Positions 53,821 to 62,076 of a stretch of DNA of 64,000 nucleotides are shown piece by piece. The position numbers and the translations under genes are program-made. The notes beneath the pieces are model-generated. The model was not told the origin of the DNA. It worked only from the letters and a program-made list of their open reading frames with translations, and ran no database searches. This DNA comes from Prostheceraeus crozeri (taxonomy: Eukaryota > Platyhelminthes > Polycladida > Euryleptidae), in assembly GCA_907163375.1 (NCBI GenBank), contig CAJQUW010002160.1, positions 34,774 through 98,773 on the forward strand, written 5' to 3'. Every line of letters begins with the position of its first letter. Within the stretch, counting starts at the first letter, position 1.

Positions 53821-54599
53821 TAAATTAAGAAGACGCAATTATTACTTAGACATTCTTCGTCATTGTACTCTCACCATTGTTTAAAGTACTAATTGTGTGA
53901 ACTAGAAGATCATTGTAACTCATAAACACAAAATTATTCAATGAACCCGTACACTGTCTGATAATTGAAGAGAGACAGAGATTGAAGACAGAGAGAGAGA
54001 TTTATTGTTCTAGCAACGGAAAACATCTAACAGCTTTCCCCTAAAATTAACGTGGAATCTCTTGTCATTTCAATTTACGCATCGGTAATATTTTGACAGT
54101 TCAATTTACGCGTCCGTAAAAATTTTGTCAGTTCAATTTACCCCTACGTATATTATTTTCAGAAACAGTTTTTTTCAAAATCTGTTTTCAAAGTCAGTTT
54201 TCAAAATCTATTTTCAAAGTCTGTTTTCAAAGTCAGTTTTAGAAATCCATTTACAAAATTCATTTAGCGTTTCTTCTTTCCACATGAATAGGTTAAAACA
54301 CATACGGGTAGCAATAAAAGTACTTCCCATTGTGAAGTCATGAATAGGTTAAGCACATAAGAGTGCAGTGACAATAAAACAATTCTTCTTCTAAATTTAG
54401 AACGCATAAACGCCGATATGCGGGATAGTTGTTATAGCAATTTTAAACAATCACCTTAACGATGAAACACATTAACAAATGAAGTTCATGAAGAAAATGG
54501 AAATATGTAAAACTATGTAGATTAGAAAAATTATTATATAATCATTTCAAAATCGAATAAGTAGTAAGGAAAGTCATCATTATGAGACAGTTTTAAATC
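53821..54599. other. No gene recognised
   Basis: Contains GA-rich (53985-54001) and AAGTC(A/T)GTTTTCAAA-type repeats (about 54178-54245) and a repeated CATGAATAGGTTAA phrase (54283, 54340). Confidence 0.5.
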
Positions 54600-54735
54600 A
54601 ATCCCACCTTCTGACTTCTAGGGGACCCTATAAGAAATTTTTTTTATTATAAAATGTTTAGCATTACCGAGTTCTTAAAATTATATGGAACGCAAACAAC
54701 TACAAATTTCGATTTAAATAGAATTTCAGAAGATT
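54600..54735 (+). repeat. Duplicate of the promoter and start of the protease gene
   Basis: CTTCTGACTTCTAGGGG, AAGAAATTTTTTTTATTAT and AAATTATATGGAACGCAAAC match 56410-56520 closely: the leader and about the first 20 codons of the protease gene at 56463. A partial tandem copy. Confidence 0.85.
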
Positions 54736-54771
54736 GTATTCAAAACATTTATTCAAAATATTTCTTTAAAA

Positions 54772-55392
54772 ATGGATGAAACAAAAGTGGAAGAAACCTC
54801 AACGGGGACGAAAATGGCAGAAACCTCAAGAATATATCCTTCGTTATCTCAATTAAAAATAACTGAATTGAATAAAGAAAAGCACAAATATAGAGTTAGG
54901 TATATGAAAGATAAGGAATCTCAATTATTATTAAGATTAGAACATTATAAAAAATTAAGAAAGAGATTTTCTAAAGTTAAGAATGTAACACAAGGAATTG
55001 GAATCTTTATAACAGTAAGTTTAGGGGTATTCACAATTATAATAACTTCAGGTGTTTTAGTAATTCCAGTAGTTGCTACAGCTTTAACAGGTACGGGTGT
55101 TTTTGCAACTTCACTTGTTGCAATGTTAGATAAATCTTTAATAACTAAGAAACGAAAATCATTAAAAACTAAGCATTTACATATTAAAGAAGTCTATGAT
55201 AAATTGCATTACTACTTTCAAAGAATATGTGATGATAATGTTATTACGTTAGATGAGATTGAAAAATTTGATCAAATAGCTAATGAAGTAAATCAAATAT
55301 CATTTCAATTACAGTCAGAAAAAGTTGATGACAAGAAAAGAATAAACAGGATGGCAAAATTTCTAATGAAGAAAATGATAAATTTTTTTTAG
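54772..55392 (+). CDS. Two-helix membrane-type protein of the AT-rich element
   Basis: 206 residues. The N terminus is Thr/Glu-rich. A charged helix (LEHYKKLRKRFSKVKNV) is followed by two hydrophobic segments (GIFITVSLGVFTIIITSGVL and VIPVVATALTGTGVFATSLV), then a Lys-rich coiled-coil-like part (KHLHIKEVYDKLHYYFQRIC). No family recognised. A minor virion membrane-active or a tail-anchored protein is plausible. A-rich leader with TTAAAA directly before the ATG, as for other genes of this element. A partial copy of its start is at 53622. Confidence 0.6.
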   Translation: MDETKVEETSTGTKMAETSRIYPSLSQLKITELNKEKHKYRVRYMKDKESQLLLRLEHYKKLRKRFSKVKNVTQGIGIFITVSLGVFTIIITSGVLVIPVVATALTGTGVFATSLVAMLDKSLITKKRKSLKTKHLHIKEVYDKLHYYFQRICDDNVITLDEIEKFDQIANEVNQISFQLQSEKVDDKKRINRMAKFLMKKMINFF

Positions 55393-55554
55393 AAGAGCTA
55401 AAAACATTAAGCGAAAATTTAAGCAAAACTTTATTAAACAAAACTTAAAACGAAAAGATGTCAGACGCCAAAGGAATGAAAAAATAATTTGTTCAGTAAA
55501 ATGCTTTTGTTGCATTCCAATGTTGCCACAAAATTCAAATATTATATTTTAAAA

Positions 55555-55794
55555 ATGGATAAAATTAAAGCTGATAATTTTAAAAGAATTAAACAATTAG
55601 AAGAGTTAATAAAACAAAGAAATATTATGGAAGAAAATCATACTCAGCATAGAATGATAAAAGCTGGTATTCAATCTGATATGTTTGAAAAAATGCAGCA
55701 AACCGAGCAAGTAAAAACTGATTTTGAAAAAACTATGGAACCATTTAAAACTCTTGAAAAGAACTTACAAATGGTGATAAACAAATTAATATGA
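55555..55794 (+). CDS. Small coiled-coil protein
   Basis: About 79 residues from the ATG at 55555 (MDKIKADNFKRIKQLEELIK) preceded by ATATTTTAAAA. The longer frame starts earlier, without the usual leader. Predicted nearly all helix, heptads of Leu/Ile/Met. No family recognised; perhaps a small scaffold. Confidence 0.45.
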   Translation: MDKIKADNFKRIKQLEELIKQRNIMEENHTQHRMIKAGIQSDMFEKMQQTEQVKTDFEKTMEPFKTLEKNLQMVINKLI

Positions 55795-56462
55795 CAGATC
55801 CAGAACACAAAACTATATTAGATGACTATGGATTACAGTAATGGGCAAAAGACCGTTCCAGGACACCATAAAATTCAAAAAAATAGTATCTTTAAAAACG
55901 ACATAAATTCATGAATTTGAACCCTTTTTCAGGTTATTAAGACTTAAATACATGAATTTAGTCCATTCAAAAAGTACCATTTTTTCAAAAAATGACATTT
56001 TTAAAAACGACATAAATTCATGAATTTGAACCTTTTTTCAGGTCATGAAGACCTAAATTCATAAATTTGGGCGTTTTTAAAAATACCCAATTTTCAAATT
56101 TTTCAAAATCTCAAATTTGAGAATTACAATTTTCACCCCCAAAATCATGACCGTTCCAGGACACCGAAAATCATAAAAGTTAAGAAACTCAAATTTGTGA
56201 TTATGATCATTTTCTTGCTCAAATCATGACCGTTCCAGGACACCGAAAAAATCATAAAAGTTGAGAATTTCAAATTCATGAGTTTAGACGTTTTTCAGGT
56301 TTTTAAAATATATCATGTGACTAATAATATTTCTTTAATAGGGGAAGAAACAAAAGTGGAAGAAACAGCAAGAATATATCCTTCAATATCATATGAACGT
56401 AGTTCTGCTACCCCCTCCCTTCTGACTTCTAGGGGTCCCTTAAGAAATTTTTTTATTATAAA
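55795..56462. repeat. Non-coding tandem-like repeats before the protease gene
   Basis: GACCGTTCCAGGACACC occurs three times (about 55850, 56150, 56228) followed by an AAAATCATAAAAGTTGAGAA-type block, and ACGACATAAATTCATGAATT twice. Probably unit duplications of about 75-130 bp; no gene. Confidence 0.7.
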
Positions 56463-56921
56463 ATGAACAACATAAATGAGTTTTTAAAATTATATGGAAC
56501 GCAAACTACGACAAATTTCGACCTAAAGAAAATCGCAAATGAATTAGGAATAAAGAATTTTCATGTTCTAATGAGAGACGAATTACAATTCCTAAAAAAT
56601 AAGCCAACAGGAACCTTCAGTTCCCGGAACAAAGATCCATCAATAACTGTAAATTTCGTAACCAATCTTCACACTTCAGACCAAAAAGGCGTACATTGGT
56701 CAGCAGGCGTTAAAAATCATCAGCAGAACTATTATTTTGATTCATACGGTTTGCCCCCTACAAATGAAGTAACAGAATTACTTGGAACGGGAACATACAA
56801 TACGTTTCAAATTCAAACACCAGGCACTACCTATTGTGGACAATTATGTTTATACGTTTTGTACAAATTACAAAAAGGAGTACCATTTCTAGATATTATG
56901 TTTGAGTTAAACAATCTATAA
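56463..56921 (+). CDS. Adenain-type cysteine protease of the AT-rich element
   Basis: 152 residues, close to the length of compact adenain-like proteases. The catalytic pattern is clear: SDQKGVHWSAGVKN (His), YYFDSYGLPPTNEV (Asp in FDS), FQIQTPGTTYCGQLCLYVLY (Gln and Cys in YCGQLCL). N-terminal NNINEFLKLYGTQTTTNFDL. It would cleave virion precursors. A TTATTATAAAATG leader abuts the ATG. It converges with the integrase gene at 56933 with only 11 bases between. The upstream 110 bp are duplicated at 54600. Confidence 0.85.
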   Translation: MNNINEFLKLYGTQTTTNFDLKKIANELGIKNFHVLMRDELQFLKNKPTGTFSSRNKDPSITVNFVTNLHTSDQKGVHWSAGVKNHQQNYYFDSYGLPPTNEVTELLGTGTYNTFQIQTPGTTYCGQLCLYVLYKLQKGVPFLDIMFELNNL

Positions 56922-56932
56922 CTCAAGCGAAG

Positions 56933-58255
56933 CTAAAGATCTGTTTTCTGTAATTCATTTTGATAAAAACGGCCTCTGATATCCTCATTATCTAAATCTT
57001 TAATTTCATAAGTAAACGGATAACTTTGATTTATTTTAGAAATTTCAAATATCTCTTTCGTCCAGTATCCGACGAAGCCTTTTTCAAATTTATTCTTATA
57101 TTTAAATATTCTAACTCTATCTCCAATTTTAAATTTCGGCTTAAGTTTCTGCAAATTCGGATTACTCTCATTCAAATTATTATTCTCGAATATTTTTTTT
57201 CTTATCAAATCAGGGTCGACAGAAGCATTCTTTGGAGTTTCTTCAATACCAGAATGAACTTTATTATTGTACTCTTCTACAACTCCTGGTAATATCCTCA
57301 ACCATTTCTGATTTCCTTGCTGAGTAAACTTTTTGAAAATTTTATTTTTTAACGTCCGATTGAATCTTTCTATCACTACAGCTTTTCCTGCGTTTTCAGT
57401 TGAATAAACAGTTTCAAATAGTGGCTGAACGTTTCTGTTATAAAATTCCGACCCTTTATCAACAAACAATTTCCTTGGCTTTCTCTTACTTTCTTTAAAG
57501 ATTTCTTCAAACGCATATTTAACTGAAAGACCACTTTTATTTTTTAAAGGCTTTACCCAAGCGTATCGTGTATATAAATCTATAACGGTCAATGCGTATT
57601 TGTAGTCCCTTTCATTCGGCATATGAATAAGATCAGCACTCCAAATATCATCTTTATTAAATACTTTTACCTTCAATAAATATTTAGGCCTTCTGTATTC
57701 TTTATGAATTTCGGAGGCGTAGGTTCGAGCGTTGCTCTCAGACAGCTTTGCTGTCGTTTCATTTAAACCCTGTCCGAATAATATTTTAGCTTGTAAAGCT
57801 TTCTTAACAAACATTCTTTCAATTTTTTCTCTAAATGTAGGATTTTGAATACTATCTAATTCTTGAATCATCTTCTTATCAGCTGCATGTCGAGAACTTA
57901 GATCATGATTTCGATAAGCTAAATCATGCCTGTAAGCTGCGGCATCTACTCTATTTATTGGTTCTTCACCTGGTTTCGGATTATTATTCTCATCTAGTCT
58001 TATATCTAATCGAGTTCCTGGACCAGTATATGAATGACCAGGAAGATGTTTTTCTTTCGAATATTTACTCCAAATAAATCCAGGAAAGTTTTCTAATGTT
58101 TTTTGTATATCACCACCGAAGTGGTATGGAACTTTGTTCTTGTCACCTCCAATATGCTGACAATTTGAGTTTTTATTTTTGTTTAATAGATAATTCAATA
58201 AATCTAAATTAGAAATTTTTAATTTAGTTAAATTTTCGGAATTTGTAGAATTCAT
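56933..58255 (-). CDS. Phospholipase A2-integrase frame of the AT-rich element
   Basis: 440 residues in a single open frame from the ATG at 58255. Residues about 65-135 form a parvovirus VP1-type phospholipase A2: the calcium loop YTGPG (76-80), INRVDAAAYRHDLAYRNHD with catalytic His-Asp (110-111) and RHAADKKMI. From about 175 on is an rve integrase: SADLIHM (Asp208), LFVDKGSEF (Asp266), VVIERFNRTLKNK (Glu296), with an SH3-like C-terminal block (KIGDRVRIFKYKNKFEKGF). Elsewhere these are separate genes. A GACAGC...GCTGTC hairpin (57741-57755) lies between them. The enzyme breaks endosomal membranes in parvoviruses; the integrase joins DNA. Confidence 0.85.
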   Translation of the reverse strand: MNSTNSENLTKLKISNLDLLNYLLNKNKNSNCQHIGGDKNKVPYHFGGDIQKTLENFPGFIWSKYSKEKHLPGHSYTGPGTRLDIRLDENNNPKPGEEPINRVDAAAYRHDLAYRNHDLSSRHAADKKMIQELDSIQNPTFREKIERMFVKKALQAKILFGQGLNETTAKLSESNARTYASEIHKEYRRPKYLLKVKVFNKDDIWSADLIHMPNERDYKYALTVIDLYTRYAWVKPLKNKSGLSVKYAFEEIFKESKRKPRKLFVDKGSEFYNRNVQPLFETVYSTENAGKAVVIERFNRTLKNKIFKKFTQQGNQKWLRILPGVVEEYNNKVHSGIEETPKNASVDPDLIRKKIFENNNLNESNPNLQKLKPKFKIGDRVRIFKYKNKFEKGFVGYWTKEIFEISKINQSYPFTYEIKDLDNEDIRGRFYQNELQKTDL

Positions 58256-58326
58256 TTTAAAAGATAAAAAAAATTTAAAAGATAAAATAAAAGTTTTACC
58301 GAAAAGAACCAAAGGTTCTGAGGTTA

Positions 58327-58809
58327 TTACCTTATCATACTAGGACTTAGATATATTCCAGAACCATCCTTAGTTTCTTTAATTTCAATTAAATCATCAA
58401 CATTGTGGAGAATATTTTTAAGAACTCGTTTTCCTTCATCAACTAATTTTAATTTACTAATAAAATTATCTACTACTCCTTCACCCCTAGCAACTTTCTC
58501 TAACTCTCTAGTATGTCGTTTTTGTTCTTCTAATGCTGCCTTCTCTGATTTATTTTTATTTACTGCTTGGACAATACCAGCTGTCCCACCTGCAACACTT
58601 CCTGCTGCAGCTATGCCACCTATTATTAGTGGAATTAATGGGAGAATCCCGCCATTCTTTTCTTCTTGTAATTGAATATTCTCTATCATTGGTTTACTTA
58701 TGTAATACTTTTTTTTGTTAATCGTAATAGTTTTAGGGGTATTTTTGTCAACAATATTACGTAATTTTAATTCAACAGTTTTATTATTATTACTTTTCGC
58801 TTGCGACAT
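58327..58809 (-). CDS. Small virion protein with Gly/Ala hydrophobic core
   Basis: 160 residues. Centre: GGILPLIPLIIGGIAAAGSV and AGGTAGIVQAVNKNKSEKAA, a Gly-rich membrane-active segment followed by a charged helix (ALEEQKRHTRELEKVARG). The end is GSGIYLSPSMIR. In adintovirus-like and Polinton elements such a protein with a G-rich membrane segment and a final short motif is taken as a pVI/pX-like minor virion component. It sits between integrase and capsid genes on the same strand. Confidence 0.65.
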   Translation of the reverse strand: MSQAKSNNNKTVELKLRNIVDKNTPKTITINKKKYYISKPMIENIQLQEEKNGGILPLIPLIIGGIAAAGSVAGGTAGIVQAVNKNKSEKAALEEQKRHTRELEKVARGEGVVDNFISKLKLVDEGKRVLKNILHNVDDLIEIKETKDGSGIYLSPSMIR

Positions 58810-58814
58810 TTTTA

Positions 58815-58980
58815 ATAAAAAAATTTTAAGTTATCAAAAATTTTAATCTATTCTAGTTATGAATAAATTATAAGTTAAGAATTTTTTTAATCTATTCTAG
58901 TTATGAAAAATTTTAAGTTACCAAAAAATTTTAAGTTACCAAAAATTTTAATCTATTCTAGTTATGAAAAAATTTTAATT
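58815..58980. repeat. AT-rich tandem repeat between virion genes
   Basis: A unit with TTTTAATCTATTCTAGTTAT and AAATTTTAAGTTAC recurs about three times between the genes at 58327 and 59009. Could carry the promoter of the 58809 gene. Confidence 0.75.
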
Positions 58981-58988
58981 AACTTATC

Positions 58989-59001
58989 GGAGCGAAGCTC
59001 C
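58989..59001. repeat. GC hairpin GGAGCGAAGCTCC
   Basis: Perfect short palindrome with a 3-base loop in AT-rich DNA, just outside the capsid gene's stop. See the hairpin finding. Confidence 0.8.
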
Positions 59002-59008
59002 TCTGGCT

Positions 59009-60343
59009 TTAGCCTATCCTTACCATCTTTCCATTAAGAATTTCAATAGAATATTTTACATCTTCTAGCAATAAACCATAAGCCATCAATGAAGTTGTGG
59101 AATCTTTCTTTTCAATATTAATTGTTACATCACAACCATTTTTAATAATATCTTCAGATTGTGCACTTAAATCGAAACAGAAAATTGGATATAAATGTCT
59201 CCAATCTCCAGGAGTTAATTGTGGTTCAACTCCAAATTCTGTACAAAGATTTCGATAACAATCATATCCTTCCATAAATTGATTATTGGTATCATCGAAT
59301 CTTAATGGATCAATTGGATATCGGGTTTGATTTAATGAAACTTGTAAACTTCGAATTGTATTAATATGAAAAATATTGTTGTTCTTATCAAAACTTGGAG
59401 AATTATTTCTTTGAAATGTTAGTAATAAATATCTTGGAGTATTCGCAGTTCTAGTAAAATGCCAGTTAAATCTTTGTTCGGAAAAAGTTACTGAACTAGC
59501 AGTACGCTTTAGAAAATTTACTGGAATTGGTTTGTTAGTATTTAATCTTTTTGCAATAGCTGTTTCAACCTCTAAACTAGGAGTAATATGCTTAATCCAC
59601 CATTCAAGTCTATCAATTTTTAAATATGCTTTTTCCCCAGTCTTACCAAAAAAGATTAATTCATTATTTGCTGTACGATGAATTATTAATTTAAATTTTA
59701 ATTGATATGATATTTTATCATAATCTAAATATCCGAATAATGGAGACAATGACCAATTAACTGTCTGTTTACTTTTCTTGTTAAATTCACGTCTTTCTTT
59801 ATATGCTTCATTATTTGTTTTATTTAAATGTTTTGCAATATTTTCTACATCTTTCGCAATTCCTGCTGCATCTGTTCCAGCGTGAGTTAAATCATCAACA
59901 ATTATACCATCATTAGTATCAGGAAACCAACCTTCGATTTCATACTTTTTATTATTTTCACCAATTGTTATAAATCTAAGCATTGTATCAATTACACCTG
60001 GAGAATCACTTATTGTTTCTATATTTTGAGTTGCAACATCTAAACGCATTTGTGTAAATAATCTTGGAAAAAAATTATTCTCTAATGCAATATTATCGGT
60101 TTCTGGTAATGGTGTTGTAAAATTAGCATCACTATATAAAGAATATTCACAGTGTAAAAATGAATCAGGTAAATATAAATAGCTCTGCTGATTATCAACT
60201 TCAAAAATTAAATCACCTCCAGTGTTTACTCTACTGGAAGATCCGGGATTCATAGCAATTCTTATATAGTCATTCTTTTTTTGATTGTAACTGGTGAACG
60301 GAGGATCATCTAATCTAAATTTATTTTCGATAAGCGAAGACAT
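59009..60343 (-). CDS. Hexon-like major capsid protein of the AT-rich element
   Basis: 444 residues in one open frame. NNQQSYLYLPDSFLHCEY, NIALENNFFPRLFTQMRL and GVIDTMLRFITI in the N-terminal half, INTIRSLQVSLNQTRYPI, then GDWRHLYPIFCFDLSAQSED and GCDVTINIEKKDSTTS near the end. The YLPDSF...ENN.F..LF..M.L and YPIFCFDLS-x-Q blocks are, to my knowledge, those of adintovirus/Polinton hexon-like double jelly-roll proteins. It would form the main capsid lattice. The ATG follows TTTTTATAAAA on this strand. Confidence 0.75.
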   Translation of the reverse strand: MSSLIENKFRLDDPPFTSYNQKKNDYIRIAMNPGSSSRVNTGGDLIFEVDNQQSYLYLPDSFLHCEYSLYSDANFTTPLPETDNIALENNFFPRLFTQMRLDVATQNIETISDSPGVIDTMLRFITIGENNKKYEIEGWFPDTNDGIIVDDLTHAGTDAAGIAKDVENIAKHLNKTNNEAYKERREFNKKSKQTVNWSLSPLFGYLDYDKISYQLKFKLIIHRTANNELIFFGKTGEKAYLKIDRLEWWIKHITPSLEVETAIAKRLNTNKPIPVNFLKRTASSVTFSEQRFNWHFTRTANTPRYLLLTFQRNNSPSFDKNNNIFHINTIRSLQVSLNQTRYPIDPLRFDDTNNQFMEGYDCYRNLCTEFGVEPQLTPGDWRHLYPIFCFDLSAQSEDIIKNGCDVTINIEKKDSTTSLMAYGLLLEDVKYSIEILNGKMVRIG

Positions 60344-60413
60344 TTTTATAAAAAATAATTTGACTTTTTTGTTTTTCTCACAGATAGAAAAAAATTTTTA
60401 CTAAAATATAATT

Positions 60414-60950
60414 TTAGAATTTTGCTAGACCAGCTCCGCTACAGCTTTGCTGGTTAGACCGAAGGTTGCTGCTCACGCCATTACCTCTTATTTCTTCAAT
60501 TGTTTTTTTATTATTTTTATTTTCATTATGTTTACTATCACCCTCTACAGCTATGTTAGCAATTTTGTTTTTTGTTTCATCTGAAAGGTTTTTTAATTTT
60601 TTTAGTTCTTCGGAATCATTCCTAAGTTTACGAATAGCTTCTAGTTGTTTTAATTCGTTTTGAGACTTGACAGCATTCGATATTGCACTAGCTGTACTAC
60701 CTATAGCAGCTGCTCCTTTTGCAGCAGATGTAATCAAATCTTTATTATTTTTAATTAAGTTAACGATACTACCAATACCAGAGAAGATCCCAGCTCCTTC
60801 CGTGTGAACGGCACCTGCGGTGCCTAGGAACTTTTCTGTTCCGACTGTTTCTCTATTATCATAATGATAAACAGGATTCATACGTGGTTCATGAGCAATT
60901 TTTTGATTTGAAGCAAAATGTTTAAGATTGTGTTTATAAATTATAGGCAT
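60414..60950 (-). CDS. Minor virion protein with amphipathic segment
   Basis: 178 residues. N-terminal part: HFASNQKIAHEPRMNPVYH, then GAGIFSGIGSIVNLIKNNKD and AAKGAAAIGSTASAISNAV, a Gly/Ala-rich amphipathic region followed by a charged coiled part (NELKQLEAIRKLRNDSEELK). The end is SSNLRSNQQSCSGAGLAKF. The general plan resembles the 58327 gene, so both may be pVI-like membrane-disrupting proteins. Two GC hairpins lie inside the coding region (60442-60452 and 60810-60824), in frame. Confidence 0.6.
   Translation of the reverse strand: MPIIYKHNLKHFASNQKIAHEPRMNPVYHYDNRETVGTEKFLGTAGAVHTEGAGIFSGIGSIVNLIKNNKDLITSAAKGAAAIGSTASAISNAVKSQNELKQLEAIRKLRNDSEELKKLKNLSDETKNKIANIAVEGDSKHNENKNNKKTIEEIRGNGVSSNLRSNQQSCSGAGLAKF
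60810..60824. repeat. GC hairpin GGCACCTGCGGTGCC
   Basis: Perfect 6-bp stem, 3-base loop, within the 60414-60950 gene and kept in frame. Confidence 0.85.
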
Positions 60951-60996
60951 TTTTTAGGATTAAATTTGACTTTTGAGAAAAAATATTTACGATTGG

Positions 60997-61083
60997 TTAG
61001 TAACCTGAGGACCTTTGGTCCGATCGGCTAAAGTCTCGAGGAGCTTCGCTCCGATTGGTTAGTAACCTGAGGACCTTTGGTCC
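60997..61083. repeat. Hairpin cluster between virion genes
   Basis: GGACCTTTGGTCC at 61009-61021 and again at 61071-61083, with GGAGCTTCGCTCC at 61040-61052 between. The phrase GATTGGTTAGTAACCTGA precedes both of the first type. Together they form a repeated hairpin module of about 60 bp. Confidence 0.85.
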
Positions 61084-61085
61084 GT

Positions 61086-61973
61086 TTAAGATTTACGTTT
61101 GTGAATGGACAACAACTTCGAGATAACTTTATTAATTGCCTGTTGCACTTTATCTATTGCGTCAAGCAGCGTGTGATGTACTTTAATTTCTCTTCTATTA
61201 ACTTGCATTTTCTGCTGATTAATCTTCAACGCCGTTTTAAGAGCATTTAACTTAATTTTAAGAACATCTAATTGTCTTTTAACAGCATCTAACTGTTCTT
61301 TATTTTCTTTAGAGTTTTCTTGTAAATTTTTCTTTAATTCATTTTCTAAATTGATTTTAAGAGTTTTCATTTTATCAACTTTTTGATTAAGTGAGTTTAC
61401 TTCATTTATTATTCTATTCATCTTTTTCATTTGTTGAGTAATTTTAGAACTCAATTCATCAACACTTTTTTGGAATGTAGTTTGTAACTGCTTTAAATTT
61501 TTTTTAATTCTTTCAGGTAGTTTTTCTATTTCATCTTCTAATTGTTCTTTTAACATTTTTATCTGATGTTTATTTTTAATGACTGCAGATTTTAAATTTA
61601 TAGAAAGTAATATTAAAATTTTTGATTGTTCAGAAATCTTTTTAAAAAGTTTTGCTATATCTGCTTCTAGCTCTCTATCCTTTTTATCAAGTTTTAATAA
61701 TTTTTCGTTTAATGATTTGTCATTAAGTTTAAGCAACTTCAATTCATTCATCAGTGGAACCAAAACATCGTTTATATATTTTTCTTTTAAGTCATTGATT
61801 TGTGCATCAACATATTGTTTATTTGTTAACTCTGTATTTTGTTGTGGAAGAATAGAAAGATGCAATGGACCAGATAAAACGTCTCCAGTTTTCATAATAT
61901 AATTTTCTATCTCTATTTCTAATTCACGATTATTCGGGATATATGCACCTCCACCAACATTTGGTAACATCAT
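61086..61973 (-). CDS. Long coiled-coil fibre-like protein
   Basis: 295 residues. The N terminus has GAYIPNNRELEIEIENY, then MKTGDVLSGPLHLS and NTELTNKQYVDAQI. That last pair resembles the collar motif M-x-G-x-L-x-M...A.NK-x-YVD of phage tail fibres. Residues about 75-280 are an almost unbroken coiled coil (LEADIAKLFKKISEQSKILI; LKINLENELKKNLQENSKEN). A trimeric receptor-binding fibre or a spike rod is the natural inference. It reads away from the 62077 gene. Confidence 0.65.
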   Translation of the reverse strand: MMLPNVGGGAYIPNNRELEIEIENYIMKTGDVLSGPLHLSILPQQNTELTNKQYVDAQINDLKEKYINDVLVPLMNELKLLKLNDKSLNEKLLKLDKKDRELEADIAKLFKKISEQSKILILLSINLKSAVIKNKHQIKMLKEQLEDEIEKLPERIKKNLKQLQTTFQKSVDELSSKITQQMKKMNRIINEVNSLNQKVDKMKTLKINLENELKKNLQENSKENKEQLDAVKRQLDVLKIKLNALKTALKINQQKMQVNRREIKVHHTLLDAIDKVQQAINKVISKLLSIHKRKS

Positions 61974-61978
61974 TTTTT

Positions 61979-62076
61979 AACAATAAAAAAATAAAATTTT
62001 TTCTAATAAAAATAAAAAAATAAAATTTTTTCTAATAAAAATAAAAAATAAAATTTTTTCTAATAAAAATAAAAAA
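61979..62076. repeat. Tandem repeat in a divergent promoter region
   Basis: AATAAAATTTTTTCTAATAA with AAAATAAAA recurs three times, period about 32-33, between the divergent genes at 61973 and 62077. It probably contains both promoters. Confidence 0.85.
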
